Shown: positions 31,101-37,757, counted from the first letter of the stretch. The stretch: DNA of 64,000 bases from Bacteroidia bacterium (GCA_019695215.1 JAIBAK010000003.1:1-64000), one strand, 5' to 3'. The notes: generated by a model from the letters alone, not told the origin. Program-made: numbers and translations.

Positions 31101-33023
31101 TTAAACGGGTACTATGGAATAAACTTGTATGGTTCCGGTGTAGGTGCTTCGGGTGTTACAGGGGTACAAATCGACTCAAATTATTTTGGTACCAACGTAA
31201 CCAATGGCCCGTCAACTTATATTCTGAATTTTTACTACACCACAGCCCCGCAAATTACACGCAACACCATGTACTCACGTAGTACAAGTACATATGGATG
31301 CTATATCTATTACGGAAGCGGAAACGTGAATATTTCACGCAATACCTTCCAGTTTTTGGTGGGAGGAACTGCTATAGATTTGGAGTACACCAACAGTAAC
31401 GGAGAATCTTCAGGTGGTTCAATTGTAAACAACGCTATCTCGGTGGGTGGAACAAGCACTGCACGTGGAATTTATTTTAATTATAGCGCACTGATGGATG
31501 TGGCATTTAACAGCATATACATGAACAGTTCACTGGCTAATTCTGCATCAAATACAGGTATTTATACCTATGGTACCAGCGCTGCTACATACAAAAACAT
31601 CAGTATTTACAATAACAATATCTTCTCTACCAACAGCTATGTGCTGTATGCTACCGGTATTGATGCATCGTCTTCAGTAGGTGTAATTGACACCTGTAAC
31701 TACAATAACTTCTATTCAACCGGAACCAATCTGGCCTATGTTTATCCAAGTAGTTACACTCCGGCTAACTTTACTTCTTTCAAAGGAGCCATTTATACGG
31801 GGAGTGATGCCAATTCAGTTTCGGGTAATCCGGGCTTTACCAGTTCGTCAAACCTTAGTCCGAATACAGGTTCGGCCAATGCGTGGATTGGAAGCAATAT
31901 GGGTACACAGGTAAGCTGGATTAATGTAGATATTAACGGAAGCAGCCGCAGTACAACAGTAGCTGGCGGAGCACCTGATTTAGGAGCCTATGTGTACGGA
32001 GTGCCATCGGCTACACCTTCTAACCTTACTACTACAGGAACTCACGCAACCAGCGGAACGGAAGACTTCTACTTTAACGGTAAAAAAGTGGCCTCCATCA
32101 CCTGGGGTTCATCGGGTACACTGCCTACCCTTACTCCTCGCTTCTATCCGGGTGCATGGGCCGATACGGCCGGTGTGGGTATTGCAGGTGCTAAATTTGG
32201 TAACGCTTACTGGGGAATTACAGCCAGCGGAGGCTCGGGTTACTCTTACGATATTACACTTTACTACGATCCTGCTCAATTGGGAACCGTGGGCTCAGAG
32301 AGCGATATTCGTATGGCCAAACGATCGGGTCCGGCCACTTATTGGACTGCTTACACAGGAAGCACCTCAACAGTGAATACTACTACCAAGGCACTTACCA
32401 CCCCGGGCTTAACTTCATTCTCTGAATTTATTATTACCGATCAAAATAATCCGCTGCCGGTAACCTGGCTCGACTTTAACGGTACAAAAGCCGGCAAAGA
32501 AGTATTACTTACCTGGTCAACGGCATCCGAAATCAATAACAGCCGTTTTGATGTGGAGCGCTCAACCAACGGAAAAGATTTTGTGAAAATAGGAGAAGTA
32601 GCCGGACACGGTACAACGCTTAACGTAAGCAATTACTCGTTCATCGATCCATTGGCCGCTGCACAGGGAGTGAGCACACTCTATTACCGCCTTCGTCAGG
32701 TTGATTACAACAACGATGCTGAGTTGAGCAAAGTAGTAGTGATTGATATGAATAACGGTAAGGTTGCTGCCGATGCTGCTCAATTGTATCCTAATCCGTT
32801 TACTTCAACAGTGACTGTGACCACCGTGGTTACGAATGAGCAACCAATTACTATCACCGTTGTTGATCAGTTTGGACGATTGATTTTAACCAAACAGGTA
32901 AATGTAACCGAAGGAGTAAATACCCTTACCCTTAACGAATCGGCCTTGTGGGCCAAAGGAGTTTACTTCATAAGCATTAAAGGAACACAACTGAACAAAA
33001 CAGAGAAGGTAATAAGATACTAA
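16119..33023 (+). CDS. giant modular T9SS-secreted surface protein (5634 residues)
   Basis: A predicted cell-surface or released protein of about 570 kDa. It starts with a signal peptide (from M1 or M7, ending VMAQG), then a GEVED-type beta domain (about residues 50-195, ending DFEDYTLLV). Next come nine tandem modules of 557-573 residues. Each opens with GTYTINPxGSGxTNxTSFxA, continues as a right-handed beta-helix (pectate-lyase/NosD-like, many NxI/NxF turns), then GADE and a CARDB/Ig-like domain with the motif TFTGANQYNF. The tail has a SGTEDFYFNGKKVASITW block, an FnIII-like segment (LLTWSTASEINN) and a T9SS sorting domain (LYPNPFTSTVTV to EKVIRY). No enzyme active site is recognised; adhesion or matrix function is a guess. 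A relative with one module is encoded at 48137-50617. A UUCG hairpin terminator follows. Confidence 0.92.
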   Translation: MNNYTIMNRSLRVLLVMFFVVTVGKSVMAQGTAVPNYCTNITATNVANYGMGIQNVTLNTTAIPTQINNNTSPGTGTPIYFDYTSQVLRASANETVNYSIKGGSSNQTLFRIYIDYNNDGTFATSGSELVYTSANLTTANTVVTGTFTIPSTQQPGVYRIRIASDGQGNIPQPCGPLTYSADFEDYTLLVPNSSVDVQAYSFSSPSSFIIGNNTIGLKFFNLHSTTVTSADIGYQLGSNTPVTQSLSSISVAQGSSYSATFSTQLNIASSGTYTLRAWVTNPNGNGTGVSSNDTIYTTFTVCDPLNGTYTINPAGSGATNFTSFASAISTMSCGGVSGPVVFNVAAGTYNEQISIPVITGASATNTITIQSATLNAADVTLSFAATGANNYVLNLNGCDYVTFNKMTISNSNTGCCNNNVILIGNGSDYNTFRSCSVYSPYTTNGYLVYENNTNDNYNSFVGNTFTNGSAGVFINGNNSNYPRNNRIDSNTFVNQYNYAIYAYYQDTLSIRSNTISTNSTTTFYGIYSWYASRKANFSFNRINTSGGTSTTYGIYFAQMGGNGSGAGNCLISNNFIQAGAGATTAYGFYQASTITNTDIVHNTVYVSTATGTGVGLYSGTTMNNCRIGNNIFHVASTSASAYALQTSSTSWINSSDTLNFNNYYTGGTNLIKWGGTVYTPAQFASYTYQTASTKDYASQNKQVFFSSSLYHSSSCLAAAGTNAYNSSVAVDIDGVTRNTTNPCIGATEYTTSAYDVAVSAITAPTSYSASAQTVSFTVRNNGTTTITAFDAGYHVNYGTTVSETFSSLNITACSQTTLSFTTQVSLPTGISVLRVFNSGNLNGSNADANQANDTAFNQYSGGMSGTYTINPGAAPSNTNFQTFTAAISALSSTAGVTGPVTFNVSAGTYNEQLIIPAITGSSTTNTITFDGGTAANTIVTCAGTSTNYSVFRLSNTSHIRLQNLTIRNTGATYGWGIHIYTTTAGTNLKVKNCIIKNTSTSAVTGTSTFAGIVASGSLTSPTTSTGVAMTTIELDSNTVDSAYYGIIVYSSTSYSSGVTIRKNTLTNIYYYPVYSYYLYGANVSNNTITLTAATSTTSSMGMYFSTCNTTGSNPTYINGNNIYGAGNYGIYLTSCAGSATAQCQLNNNMVRGGFRVTSSYGIYLSTVSYFNIYHNSVNMDFATTSNIYSCIYQTGGTANTCNFRNNNFAYTSSGSGYAAYLSTTNTVDFNNYYKFGAISSTAVAYYGGYGTLTQASLSGGSQNANSVSTNPNFISATDLHVTDGCLLGTNAGVTTDIDGDSRSTTPTMGADEYTRLNNDIGISALLYPSAPASPGTQQIIATLKNFGLNTITSATVKYSVNGSTPVSVSWSGTLASCGTTSVTFTGANQYTFTGGANEVKVWTELPNSTTDARAANDTNTTTLQICNGLSGAYTINPGGSGSTNYLSFAAAKADLVSCGVSGPVTFTVAAGTYTEQLLLPAITGASSTNTITFDGGTGNASSRIITYSPSTSTAAYTVRLNGSSYVRFKNLTIRSTGSTYANAFHIMGASHYSQIKNCIIEITGAGATATGSNYIPLLINNTADISSPSTGSQVNFLEIDSNTINSGYYNIYMYGFTSSPYSNSNKIRYNTLNSAYQYALYFYFQDGIRIQNNTLALRTTGSSNSYGIYCPQSINSGTNYAELSANKITDAGGYGMYLSNVNGLSSLYRNKIINNMIGGGFRTTSSYGVYLVSCQYTDFWHNTINMDYAGSSLGTAALYSNSTAYLDIRNNIFVVSATSGSQMPVYVNTASDPISFDYNNFYNASNTNLIYLGGTYLTASTYQGFAAFNGNSVNLSVSFTSNSNLHHSNACINGTPISYVTTDFDGQTRGSTPDMGADEVSGANNDLGVYYIYSPGSPFTAGLQDVKVVIRNYGTNTITSGSVSYTVNGGSPVTQAWTGSLASCDTAVVTFTGANQFNFVANTSYTLVATVSSPNGGTDNNSSNDTYTRTNLMSGMIGNYTINPSGSGSTNYITFAAAVTALQNRGVAGEVTFTISAATYNEQVTITSIPGISATKTVTFDGVSNATRILQNPSTYSGSFDHVVKIDNVQYVTFKNLTIKSGTYYGAAVHIYGNSHYTKIKNCVLQIYNGYETSTTTYNNFPLVINNSVNFYSPTTGSYVYGLEIDSNTMIAGYANIWFYGTTSTPYSNNNKFRYNSLRNAYAYGAYFYYGDGIEFTNDSIYCRSGSTASYGLYMSSCTSTGTNYHKINNNKVTNAYAGGFYLTTVTSASSSVRNQMVNNMIGGLTTSTNAYGIYMSSASNFDMFFNSINVNTAVTTTGYGACYLSGGTGLDIRNNIFAHTNSSATAVPFYSPSTMSSVLLSASSFNYNNFYTANATTNRATFSATTYTTTTLLGGGGYNSNSLVSTNPSFTSATDLHVTNSTMNGVTISGYSTDIDGVTRVNPPDMGADEIPNLTTSLDMAMDSIITPGNPNTSVGATTISVRLKNIGSTTLTSATVKYSVNGGTAVSESWSGSLAQNATATFSFATTYTTSFGTAYTLRVWTEAPNSGTDSFMNNDTLSLVFTPKMSGVYTIDASGSGATNFTSFAACSTALALNGVNGPVTINVAAATYTGQVIIPAIPGASSTNTITIDGGSASTTILTTATTTSTATYTIRLNGTSYVHLRNLTIRGTNATYGWPVHIMNSNNVKVRNCYINFVGATTPLPTGNSNFHGIVVNNSTSSYSTSYAATNIDLDSNNIRGGYSGIYVAGSSATGINIRNNTLDSCDTYGIFISSGNGVTVNNNTLNMYTVTAGTYGIYLSSCTSSGTNYHQINGNSIKNAGYAGIYLASSSNPALYKGQLYNNMISEGFRTAGLGGIYSSSSAYWNIYYNTVNYDLTSGYALYVSNSGQDVRNNMLVCSATSGTAYPFYTNSASYPTQFDYNNFYSAISGTPVIVNIAGTTYTSATYIGAQGFNYNSKNLAPGFAGTRNLHLTNGCFNGATPISGLTTDIDGNTRSSTSPEIGADEVIAVSNNIGVDAIVSPTAPLTAGTQNVVIRIKNYGGNTITSANVSYKVNGGSATTVAWTGSLAPCDTVSVYFTGANQYNFASGGSYSVQTYTDGPNGNTDVATSNDTLTSATYCTGMTGTYTINPGGSGATNYTSFAAAVAALQCGGVSGPVTFNVAAGTYSEQVVIPAITGASATNTITFDGGSAANAIIDFSASTTTAAHTVRIDNASYINLRNLTLHGSGSAYANTLHIYGACNYVKVKNCVIDITGAGTVSTSTNFAAVVINGSTSVSSSTGSRPTYLEIDSNTIQYGYYGIFNYALTSAPHATNLKFRSNSIDSSYQYGYYAQNYIDTLYLNNNTVNLRITGSASAYGIYLSSIGSFGSTTYYCEITGNKIINAGQYGIYASVGNTSSTVRSKVNNNMIGGGFRSTSSYGFYATSFYNIDFFYNTIVNDAATTLEQYGAAYFTSCLSIDARNNILVVSNSAATGLPFYSVSGVTYSSFNYNNFYKAGTVTNLLYSQGGYQTPANFVGTGGYNINSINRSVAFLGTTNLHSTDAACFNGQYISSVTTDFDGQTRGTTPDMGADENPAYANDVAVDAIVTPVAPLASGLQDVKIRIRNAGSNTITAATVKYKVNGGSAVTVNWTGTLVPCDTTTVTFTGANQYNFAAGGTYSLQAYTSGANSTTDPNASNDTINGSSMCTGYAGTYTINPSGSGSTNFTSFGAAITALSCGGVTGPVEFDVASGTYNEQVTIPAINGTSAVNTITFESTTGNAADVILTYNSTVSTSNYVVRLNGADYVTLEDMTLTASNTTYGHVIEFTNGATNDSVYSCILNGIATTSTSTNYALVYSSGTRDHGSVVTGCTLNYGSYGVYWSGITSTPYVTSAAITDNTFNGIGYQAIYLYYHSKSYIKGNTINLHNGTATTFYGIYEQNCWNGTRILKNRIVGSTNSSTNTYGISSYQPTGTSSDSGLVANNVVAINQSSGTVYGLYSYLPQWSKVYHNSINITGSATTVYAAYLYSSSATYSNNTAWNNIFVNRCTGATAYAVYFYNAAQTGYYYANYNNLWSSGTNLGSNNGTGYTTLATWYASSGTPDVNSTNKLPGFTSATDLHHTTPCINNTGYIGANSFVTDDMDGNARSATTPDAGAYEFAGTAYDAAAGNITAPTGWSASAQTVTFRVINRGSTTITSLDAGYNVNGGSVTSQTFTSLSIAPCDSATLSFTTQVTLSAGQSVLRVFTKGNINSGNSDASAANDTAQGTICNALSGTYTINPSAAASGTNFQSFATAIAALSSCGVSGAVTVNVAAGTYNEQVTIPYFSGGSATNTVSFEGADSSTTIISYNTAVSASRYVVKFNGARYTSFRNFKVTSPNTTQAWGIQVTGAAATDTSIRIARCTVVLPNINSSNFAGIVATNSTTVANTTGNYTQALTIDSCTVSGGYYGIVINGLTTTAGSQSDRNVVRGCRIINVSYYGIYAYCQSQFTATANTITGVGVLASNVSSYGLYLNYCDSFTATKNIITGQIGAYGLYPSNCNGGSGQHNLIANNMIQIGSGTSTCYGIYMTTACSYTDMVYNSVNVTGSATTFNGCALYISSPTSATIINNNFVNSGSAGYSVYMTPTGNGTTNFAQCDYNNYYATVSNYINGSYANAAAFAGVINSGSDAASKSVTPNFTSSTDLHTPSATALNAAATPYTGVTDDIDGNSRNGSTPDIGCDEFNPPSDDMGVIAISKPVPPVAAGASDVWVVIKNYAATTLTSATVKYVYNSTTYSQSWSGSLATNATDTVKFTATSGAGSTSQQSTFAAGSNSLIAYSEAPNGNTDGILSNDTFSYSFCTGLSGTYTINPSGSGSTNYTTIAAAISALQCGGVSGAVVFNIASGTYTGQYIIPSIAGASSTNTITFQSAAASASAVTLQNNSTVSTANYIFRLYAADYIKFSRLTFSAQNATYGQCIEITANGSDYATNNTVQFCTLNANSTGSSCSGIYAVNSTQPNNLTVYGNTFLNGYYGINLYGSGVGASGVTGVQIDSNYFGTNVTNGPSTYILNFYYTTAPQITRNTMYSRSTSTYGCYIYYGSGNVNISRNTFQFLVGGTAIDLEYTNSNGESSGGSIVNNAISVGGTSTARGIYFNYSALMDVAFNSIYMNSSLANSASNTGIYTYGTSAATYKNISIYNNNIFSTNSYVLYATGIDASSSVGVIDTCNYNNFYSTGTNLAYVYPSSYTPANFTSFKGAIYTGSDANSVSGNPGFTSSSNLSPNTGSANAWIGSNMGTQVSWINVDINGSSRSTTVAGGAPDLGAYVYGVPSATPSNLTTTGTHATSGTEDFYFNGKKVASITWGSSGTLPTLTPRFYPGAWADTAGVGIAGAKFGNAYWGITASGGSGYSYDITLYYDPAQLGTVGSESDIRMAKRSGPATYWTAYTGSTSTVNTTTKALTTPGLTSFSEFIITDQNNPLPVTWLDFNGTKAGKEVLLTWSTASEINNSRFDVERSTNGKDFVKIGEVAGHGTTLNVSNYSFIDPLAAAQGVSTLYYRLRQVDYNNDAELSKVVVIDMNNGKVAADAAQLYPNPFTSTVTVTTVVTNEQPITITVVDQFGRLILTKQVNVTEGVNTLTLNESALWAKGVYFISIKGTQLNKTEKVIRY
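17037..32010 (+). repeat. nine tandem coding modules of about 1.7 kb
   Basis: Module starts, placed at the GTY/GAY/GNY/GVY codons before TINP or TIDA, are 17037, 18711, 20409, 22110, 23826, 25497, 27201, 28890 and 30609. Spacings range from 1671 to 1719 bp. The opening and the SGPVTFxVAAGTYxEQ block are best conserved and the helix coils vary. The array is prone to recombination and to assembly collapse. Confidence 0.9.
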
Positions 33024-33045
33024 AGCCCTCTGGAATGCGATTTTT

Positions 33046-33074
33046 AAAAAGGCGGCCTTCGGGCCGCTTTTTTT
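33046..33074. terminator. bidirectional terminator with UUCG loop
   Basis: GCGGCC-TTCG-GGCCGC flanked by AAAAA on the left and TTTTTTT on the right. It closes the giant gene and the convergent tadA, whose stop codon overlaps the T-run. Confidence 0.9.
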
Positions 33075-33513
33075 ATGACCTCAGTTTTTTGAAAAAATCT
33101 TTAAGCAGGGTGGCACATGCTTCTTCCATAATTCCTGAAATAATCTCCGTTTTAGGATGAAGTAAATTACCTGTTTTACTAAAACCGCGTTTGGGATCGG
33201 GGGCACCGTAAACCACTTGCGTAATCTGGCTCCAGAACAGCGCCCCGGCACACATTACACAGGGTTCAAGGGTTACGTACAGCGTGCACTCTTCCAGGTA
33301 TTTTGCACCAATAAAATTAGCTGCTGCCGTTATAGCCTGCATTTCGGCATGTGCCGTTACATCGTTGAGTTGTTCGGTAAGGTTATGTCCGCGTCCTATA
33401 ATGCGGTTTCCGGCCACTATAACGGCTCCCACCGGCACTTCGTTTAAGTCAAATGCTTTTTGCGCTTCTTTAAAAGCTTCATTCATAAAGTATTCGTGCG
33501 AATACAGTTCCAT
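33073..33513 (-). CDS. tadA: tRNA adenosine(34) deaminase / nucleoside deaminase
   Basis: A cytidine-deaminase-fold zinc enzyme that converts A34 to inosine in tRNA-Arg(ACG). The zinc and catalytic motifs are HAEMQAI (His and Glu) and PCVMCAGAL (two Cys), with GRGHN upstream and YGAPDPKRG downstream as in TadA. The ATG at 33513 (MELYSHEYFM) gives 146 residues; an ATG two codons earlier (33519) is possible. TadA and related deaminases such as guanine deaminase are hard to separate by motif alone; the length and C-terminus favour TadA. Confidence 0.88.
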   Translation of the reverse strand: MELYSHEYFMNEAFKEAQKAFDLNEVPVGAVIVAGNRIIGRGHNLTEQLNDVTAHAEMQAITAAANFIGAKYLEECTLYVTLEPCVMCAGALFWSQITQVVYGAPDPKRGFSKTGNLLHPKTEIISGIMEEACATLLKDFFKKLRS

Positions 33514-33580
33514 AACCATCCAGTTTTAGTTCCACAAAAGTGAGTCTTTCTTTTTGTATTTTCGCAGTTCATTTTATTAA

Positions 33581-33650
33581 GTCGACTGTCCGAAGTCAAC
33601 TGACCATAGCCGATAGTCTATTGTCGTCTATGGGCCATGGACTACGGACC
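33581..33650. repeat. short degenerate palindromic repeat patch upstream of aspS
   Basis: The patch contains the imperfect direct repeat GTCgACTG/GTCaACTG (33581 and 33595) and an inverted CCATAG...CTATGG pair (33604-33609 and 33628-33633), followed by GGGCCATGGACTACGGACCC. Such patches look like the dispersed repeats found in many Bacteroidota genomes. The ATG at 33637 lies inside it, which is one reason to reject that codon as the aspS start. Confidence 0.5.
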
Positions 33651-33663
33651 CATTAAAAACATT

Positions 33664-35415
33664 ATGCTGAGAACACATACCTGCGGGGAATTGAGAGTGA
33701 CTGATGCCGGGAAACAAGTAACCTTGTGCGGCTGGGTGCAACGTTCACGTGATTTGGGAGGATTAACTTTTACCGATTTGCGCGATCGTTACGGAATTAC
33801 CCAATTGGCATTTAATATGGATACCAATTCAGCCTTGTGCATGCGGGCCCGTCAGTTGGGGCGCGAATTTGTACTACAGGTAACCGGAACAGTAAAAGAA
33901 CGTGAAAGTAAAAATCAACAAATAGCTACTGGCGATATTGAAATTATTGTTTCGGAACTTACCATACTTAATGAGTCACAAACACCGCCTTTTACCATTG
34001 AAGAAAATACCGATGGCGGTGATGACCTGCGCATGAAATACCGTTACCTCGATTTGCGCAGAGCAGGAGTAAGAGCCAATTTGCAGTTGCGTCATAAAGT
34101 GGCGCAGCAAACCCGCACCTTTCTCGACTCTAAGGAATTTATAGAAGTAGAAACTCCGGTGCTTATCAAATCCACCCCAGAAGGAGCCCGGGATTTTGTG
34201 GTGCCTTCTCGCATGAATCAGGGCGAGTTTTATGCCTTGCCGCAATCTCCCCAAACGTTTAAGCAATTGTTGATGGTGAGTGGCTTTGACCGGTACTATC
34301 AAATTGTAAAATGTTTCAGAGATGAAGACCTGCGTGCCGACCGTCAGCCCGAGTTTACACAAATTGACTGTGAAATGAGTTTTGTGGAGCAGGAAGATGT
34401 GCTCAATATGTTTGAAGAATTAGTGAAGCATTTATTCAAAACGGTAAAAGGAATTACCATTGAAAGTTTGCCGCGCATGACCTATGCCGATGCCATGAAA
34501 TACTACGGCAGCGATAAACCGGACACCCGCTTTGATATGAAGTTTGCAGAACTGAATGACGTGGTGAAAGGGAAAAACTTCAAAGTATTTGACGAAGCCG
34601 AACTGGTTGTCGGAATTTGCGCCAAAGGATGTGCCGAATACACACGTAAACAATTAGACGAACTGACCGATTTTGTTAAACGTCCGCAGATAGGCGCCAC
34701 CGGATTGGTGTATGCCCGCGTAAATAACGATGGAACCATCAAGTCATCGGTTGATAAATTTTATGATGAGGCTGCCTTAAAACTATGGGCCGAAAAATGT
34801 AAGGCACAGCCGGGAGATTTGATTTTAATACTGGCCGGAAAAGCCGATAAAACACGAAAAGCGCTGAATGAACTTCGCCTTGAAATGGGTACGCGTCTTG
34901 GCCTGCGTGATAAAAATACCTTCTCCTGTTTATGGGTTATTGACTTCCCTCTGCTTGAGTTTAACGAAGAAGAAGGACGTTATTTTGCCATGCACCATCC
35001 GTTTACTTCGCCTAAGCCCGAGGATATCCATTTGCTCGATGAAAACAAACTGGGTGAAGTGCGTGCCAATGCCTATGATATGGTAATAAACGGAGTGGAA
35101 GTGGGTGGTGGAAGTGTGCGTATTTTTAACAAAGAATTGCAGAGTAAAATGTTCGGCATACTTGGTTTTACCGAGGAAGAAGCGCAAAAGCAATTCGGTT
35201 TTCTGATGAATGCTTTTCAGTACGGAGCACCGCCACATGCAGGTATTGCATTTGGTTTCGACAGACTTTGTTCTCTCTTTGGCGGAGCCGATTCTATTCG
35301 CGATTTTATTGCCTTCCCTAAAAACAACAGCGGACGGGATACTATGATTGATGCGCCTTCGGCCATTGATAATAAACAATTGGATGAGTTGGGGATTAAC
35401 GTAAAAAACAAGTAG
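33664..35415 (+). CDS. aspS: aspartate-tRNA ligase
   Basis: A 583-residue class IIb aminoacyl-tRNA synthetase charging tRNA-Asp. It has an N-terminal OB anticodon-binding domain ([11 protein letters not shown] to about residue 110, with [14 protein letters not shown]), motif 2 [19 protein letters not shown], a bacterial insertion (GAD) domain around residues 280-400, and motif 3 GIAFGFDRL near the C-terminus. The ATG at 33664 matches the usual AspRS start; an in-frame ATG at 33637 lies in repeat DNA. The length is normal. Confidence 0.96.
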   Translation: MLRTHTCGELRVTDAGKQVTLCGWVQRSRDLGGLTFTDLRDRYGITQLAFNMDTNSALCMRARQLGREFVLQVTGTVKERESKNQQIATGDIEIIVSELTILNESQTPPFTIEENTDGGDDLRMKYRYLDLRRAGVRANLQLRHKVAQQTRTFLDSKEFIEVETPVLIKSTPEGARDFVVPSRMNQGEFYALPQSPQTFKQLLMVSGFDRYYQIVKCFRDEDLRADRQPEFTQIDCEMSFVEQEDVLNMFEELVKHLFKTVKGITIESLPRMTYADAMKYYGSDKPDTRFDMKFAELNDVVKGKNFKVFDEAELVVGICAKGCAEYTRKQLDELTDFVKRPQIGATGLVYARVNNDGTIKSSVDKFYDEAALKLWAEKCKAQPGDLILILAGKADKTRKALNELRLEMGTRLGLRDKNTFSCLWVIDFPLLEFNEEEGRYFAMHHPFTSPKPEDIHLLDENKLGEVRANAYDMVINGVEVGGGSVRIFNKELQSKMFGILGFTEEEAQKQFGFLMNAFQYGAPPHAGIAFGFDRLCSLFGGADSIRDFIAFPKNNSGRDTMIDAPSAIDNKQLDELGINVKNK

Positions 35416-35437
35416 CTTTGTCATACGTAAATGCTGT

Positions 35438-35587
35438 ATGAAAAAACAAAATCAGCCTAAATCAATTGTAAGCGAAGAGGAAATAAGGTATGTGAGGCAG
35501 TCCCAAACCTACACCCAGCGTTTTGATTTATTGATGAAGCTTATTCGTCTTGACAGAATGATGAAGTCGGCAAAAATCATCAAATAA
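35438..35587 (+). CDS. small basic protein (49 residues) paired with a nucleotidyltransferase
   Basis: ATG at 35438 to TAA at 35585-35587. The sequence is helical and basic, with EEEIRYVRQSQTYTQRFDLL and then LIRLDRMMKSAKIIK. The nucleotidyltransferase gene starts 11 bp later, so the two are almost certainly co-transcribed. I infer a toxin-antitoxin-like or accessory pair from this arrangement; no experimental family is recognised. The protein is too short for many gene finders. Confidence 0.6.
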   Translation: MKKQNQPKSIVSEEEIRYVRQSQTYTQRFDLLMKLIRLDRMMKSAKIIK

Positions 35588-35598
35588 AAAGGTAGCGC

Positions 35599-36066
35599 AT
35601 GGATGTTATGGATGATGATATTCTTAACCTCTGGAAAGCATTAGATAAATTTAAAGTAGCCTATATAATGGTGGGCGGCTTCGCCACAAACCTGCATGGC
35701 TTTAGCCGTATCACAGCCGATTTGGATATTTGGCTCAAAGATTCAGCGGCAAACAGAAAGAATTTCAGACAAGCCCTAAATGAAGCAGGGGTCGGGGATT
35801 TTAAAGAACTTGAACAGATTGAGTTTGTAGCCGGATGGACTTCCATTTACCTTGACTCAGGGCTGGAGTTGGATATTATGACTAACTTAAAAGGATTTCC
35901 CGAAGAGCGATTCGATGAGTGTTATCAGATGGCACCAATAGCTATTATTCATGATATACCAGTGAGATTTTTGCATTTGAGCCACTTAATAGAAGCAAAA
36001 AAAGCAAGTGCGCGGCCAAAAGATTTACTCGATATTGAAGAGTTGAACAAACTTAGTAAACCTTAA
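35599..36066 (+). CDS. DUF6036/AbiEii-like nucleotidyltransferase
   Basis: A 155-residue protein with a minimal nucleotidyltransferase fold. GGFATNLHGFSRITADLDIW (about residues 23-42) has the GG and DxD elements, and LELDIMTNL carries the third acidic residue. The last ~30 residues contain HLSHLIEAKKASARPKDLLD, typical of DUF6036/AbiEii-type NTases. These families modify RNA or protein and are often toxins in type II or IV toxin-antitoxin pairs. The small basic ORF 11 bp upstream is the likely partner. M4 is an alternative start. Confidence 0.8.
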   Translation: MDVMDDDILNLWKALDKFKVAYIMVGGFATNLHGFSRITADLDIWLKDSAANRKNFRQALNEAGVGDFKELEQIEFVAGWTSIYLDSGLELDIMTNLKGFPEERFDECYQMAPIAIIHDIPVRFLHLSHLIEAKKASARPKDLLDIEELNKLSKP

Positions 36067-36168
36067 GCAACATAAACAGGCCAGCGTATAATCAGGGATA
36101 CACAGGGTATAACTTCTTTTTTCCCTTTCTCTAAAAAGCCCTAAACTTGATTCGCTAATTTTTTACAT

Positions 36169-37602
36169 ATGGCGCTAAGCAGATTCTGGTCGTATATCAT
36201 TGTATTAAGTGTGGTGTATTTGTTTTACATGCTTTTTGCGGGAAAGCTGTACACCATAGGCAATGTGGTGAACGGAAAACAAAACGACCCGGTAGTGGTG
36301 GCCGAATTTACTACCGCGCAATTGCAACAATCCGACACTGCTTTTTTATCACAACTGGTTTTAGCCAAAACTGAGGGCGTACAAAAGGGCGATTCTGTTT
36401 TTGTGTTGCAGGACAATGCCACCATTTCGGTGTACCATGGAAGGCAGGCAGCCGATGGTATTTTTGCTACCTGTAAAAACACCATTATGGATATCTGGCT
36501 TCCGCTTATAGGATACCTCACTTTTTTTTGCGGACTGCTGCATTTGCTCAACGACTCGAACGCCATTGAAAAAATGGCGCGTTTACTCTCACCGTTTTTT
36601 GTACGCATTTTTCCCGAGTTGCCCAAGGGACATCCGGCTTATGGGTTTATGACCATGAATTTTGCCGCCAATTTTCTGGGACTCGATAATGCCGCCACTC
36701 CCTTTGGGCTAAAAGCCATGGAAAGTATGCAGGAGGTGAACGAACAAAAAGAACGCGCTTCCAACAGTCAGATTATGTTTTTGTGCCTGCATGCAGCCGG
36801 CCTCACGCTTATTCCCACTTCCATCATCGGGTACAGGGCCGCGCAGCACGCCACTAATCCGGCCGATATTATGCTGCCCTGCATCATCACCTCATTTGTG
36901 GGCACACTGGCCGCATTAATTTTTGTGAGTATAAAGCAACGCATCAATTTACTCAATGGGGTAGTAATAGGTTTTGTTACCACCGTAAGTGCTGCCATTG
37001 GTTTTTTATTATTTTATGTAAATAGGCTTAGCGGCATTGAAAAATTTCATTTCACCGGAAACCTGAGTAACGGAGTATTGTTAGTTATCATTTTGCTTAT
37101 AGTAGCTTATTGCATACTTAATGAGAAAATTTTTAAGCAAAACAACACCAATATTTTTGATTCATTTGTAACAGGAGCCAAAGATGGTTTTACCACCGGA
37201 GTGCGTGTGCTGCCATATATGATTGCCATGCTGGTTGCTTTAAGTATTTTTCGCAATTCGGGATTGATGAATATCGTGATGAGCGGAGTTACCTCCTCGC
37301 TTAGCGTATTTGGGGTAGACCCTCAAATTATCAATGCCATTCCGGTGGCGTTAATGAGGCCTTTCAGTGCAGGAGGTTCGCGCGGGTTTATGCTCGATGC
37401 CATGAAAACTTACGGACCCGATAGTCTGGCTGGTCAGCTCTCCTGTTTGTTTCAGGGTGCTGCCGAAACCACTTTTTATGTAATTGCCCTCTATTTCGGG
37501 TCGGTAAATGTGAAAGAAACCCGTTACACTCTGGGCATTATGCTGCTGGTTGATCTGGTATGCGTGCTGTCGGCTATATTTATTTGCGGGTTATATTTTT
37601 AA
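36169..37602 (+). CDS. nucleoside-recognition (SpmA/SpmB-type) membrane protein
   Basis: A 477-residue polytopic membrane protein with two nucleoside-recognition (Gate) domains, as in Bacillus SpmA and SpmB but fused in one chain. The first is around residues 115-230 (FFCGLLHLLNDSN, NFAANFLGLDNAATPFG), the second around 330-450 (GAKDGFTTGVRVLPYMIAML, RPFSAGGSRGFMLD). A ~70-residue periplasmic-looking segment follows the first helix. The transported substrate is unknown. The gene stands alone; no strong terminator is visible after it. Confidence 0.85.
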   Translation: MALSRFWSYIIVLSVVYLFYMLFAGKLYTIGNVVNGKQNDPVVVAEFTTAQLQQSDTAFLSQLVLAKTEGVQKGDSVFVLQDNATISVYHGRQAADGIFATCKNTIMDIWLPLIGYLTFFCGLLHLLNDSNAIEKMARLLSPFFVRIFPELPKGHPAYGFMTMNFAANFLGLDNAATPFGLKAMESMQEVNEQKERASNSQIMFLCLHAAGLTLIPTSIIGYRAAQHATNPADIMLPCIITSFVGTLAALIFVSIKQRINLLNGVVIGFVTTVSAAIGFLLFYVNRLSGIEKFHFTGNLSNGVLLVIILLIVAYCILNEKIFKQNNTNIFDSFVTGAKDGFTTGVRVLPYMIAMLVALSIFRNSGLMNIVMSGVTSSLSVFGVDPQIINAIPVALMRPFSAGGSRGFMLDAMKTYGPDSLAGQLSCLFQGAAETTFYVIALYFGSVNVKETRYTLGIMLLVDLVCVLSAIFICGLYF

Positions 37603-37757
37603 CCCAAAAGGGTAAAACGGCTACTGAATTTATGCACACTCCCTGTTTTTAGCATTTCATTAAATATTATTGCAGTCCTTGTCTGTGCAGGGAAAGCGGG
37701 CCCCTGAAGCCGCCACCGCTGCAGCAACTACCGTTCGAAAAAAAATAAACACATAAT

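Noticed and set aside
16941..32783. Antisense and out-of-frame ORFs inside the giant gene
   Set aside because: They recur at the same position of each module, lack start signals and follow from the repeat composition.
33637..33663. Longer aspS start at 33637
   Set aside because: The ATG lies inside a repetitive palindromic patch; the family normally begins [11 protein letters not shown], at 33664.
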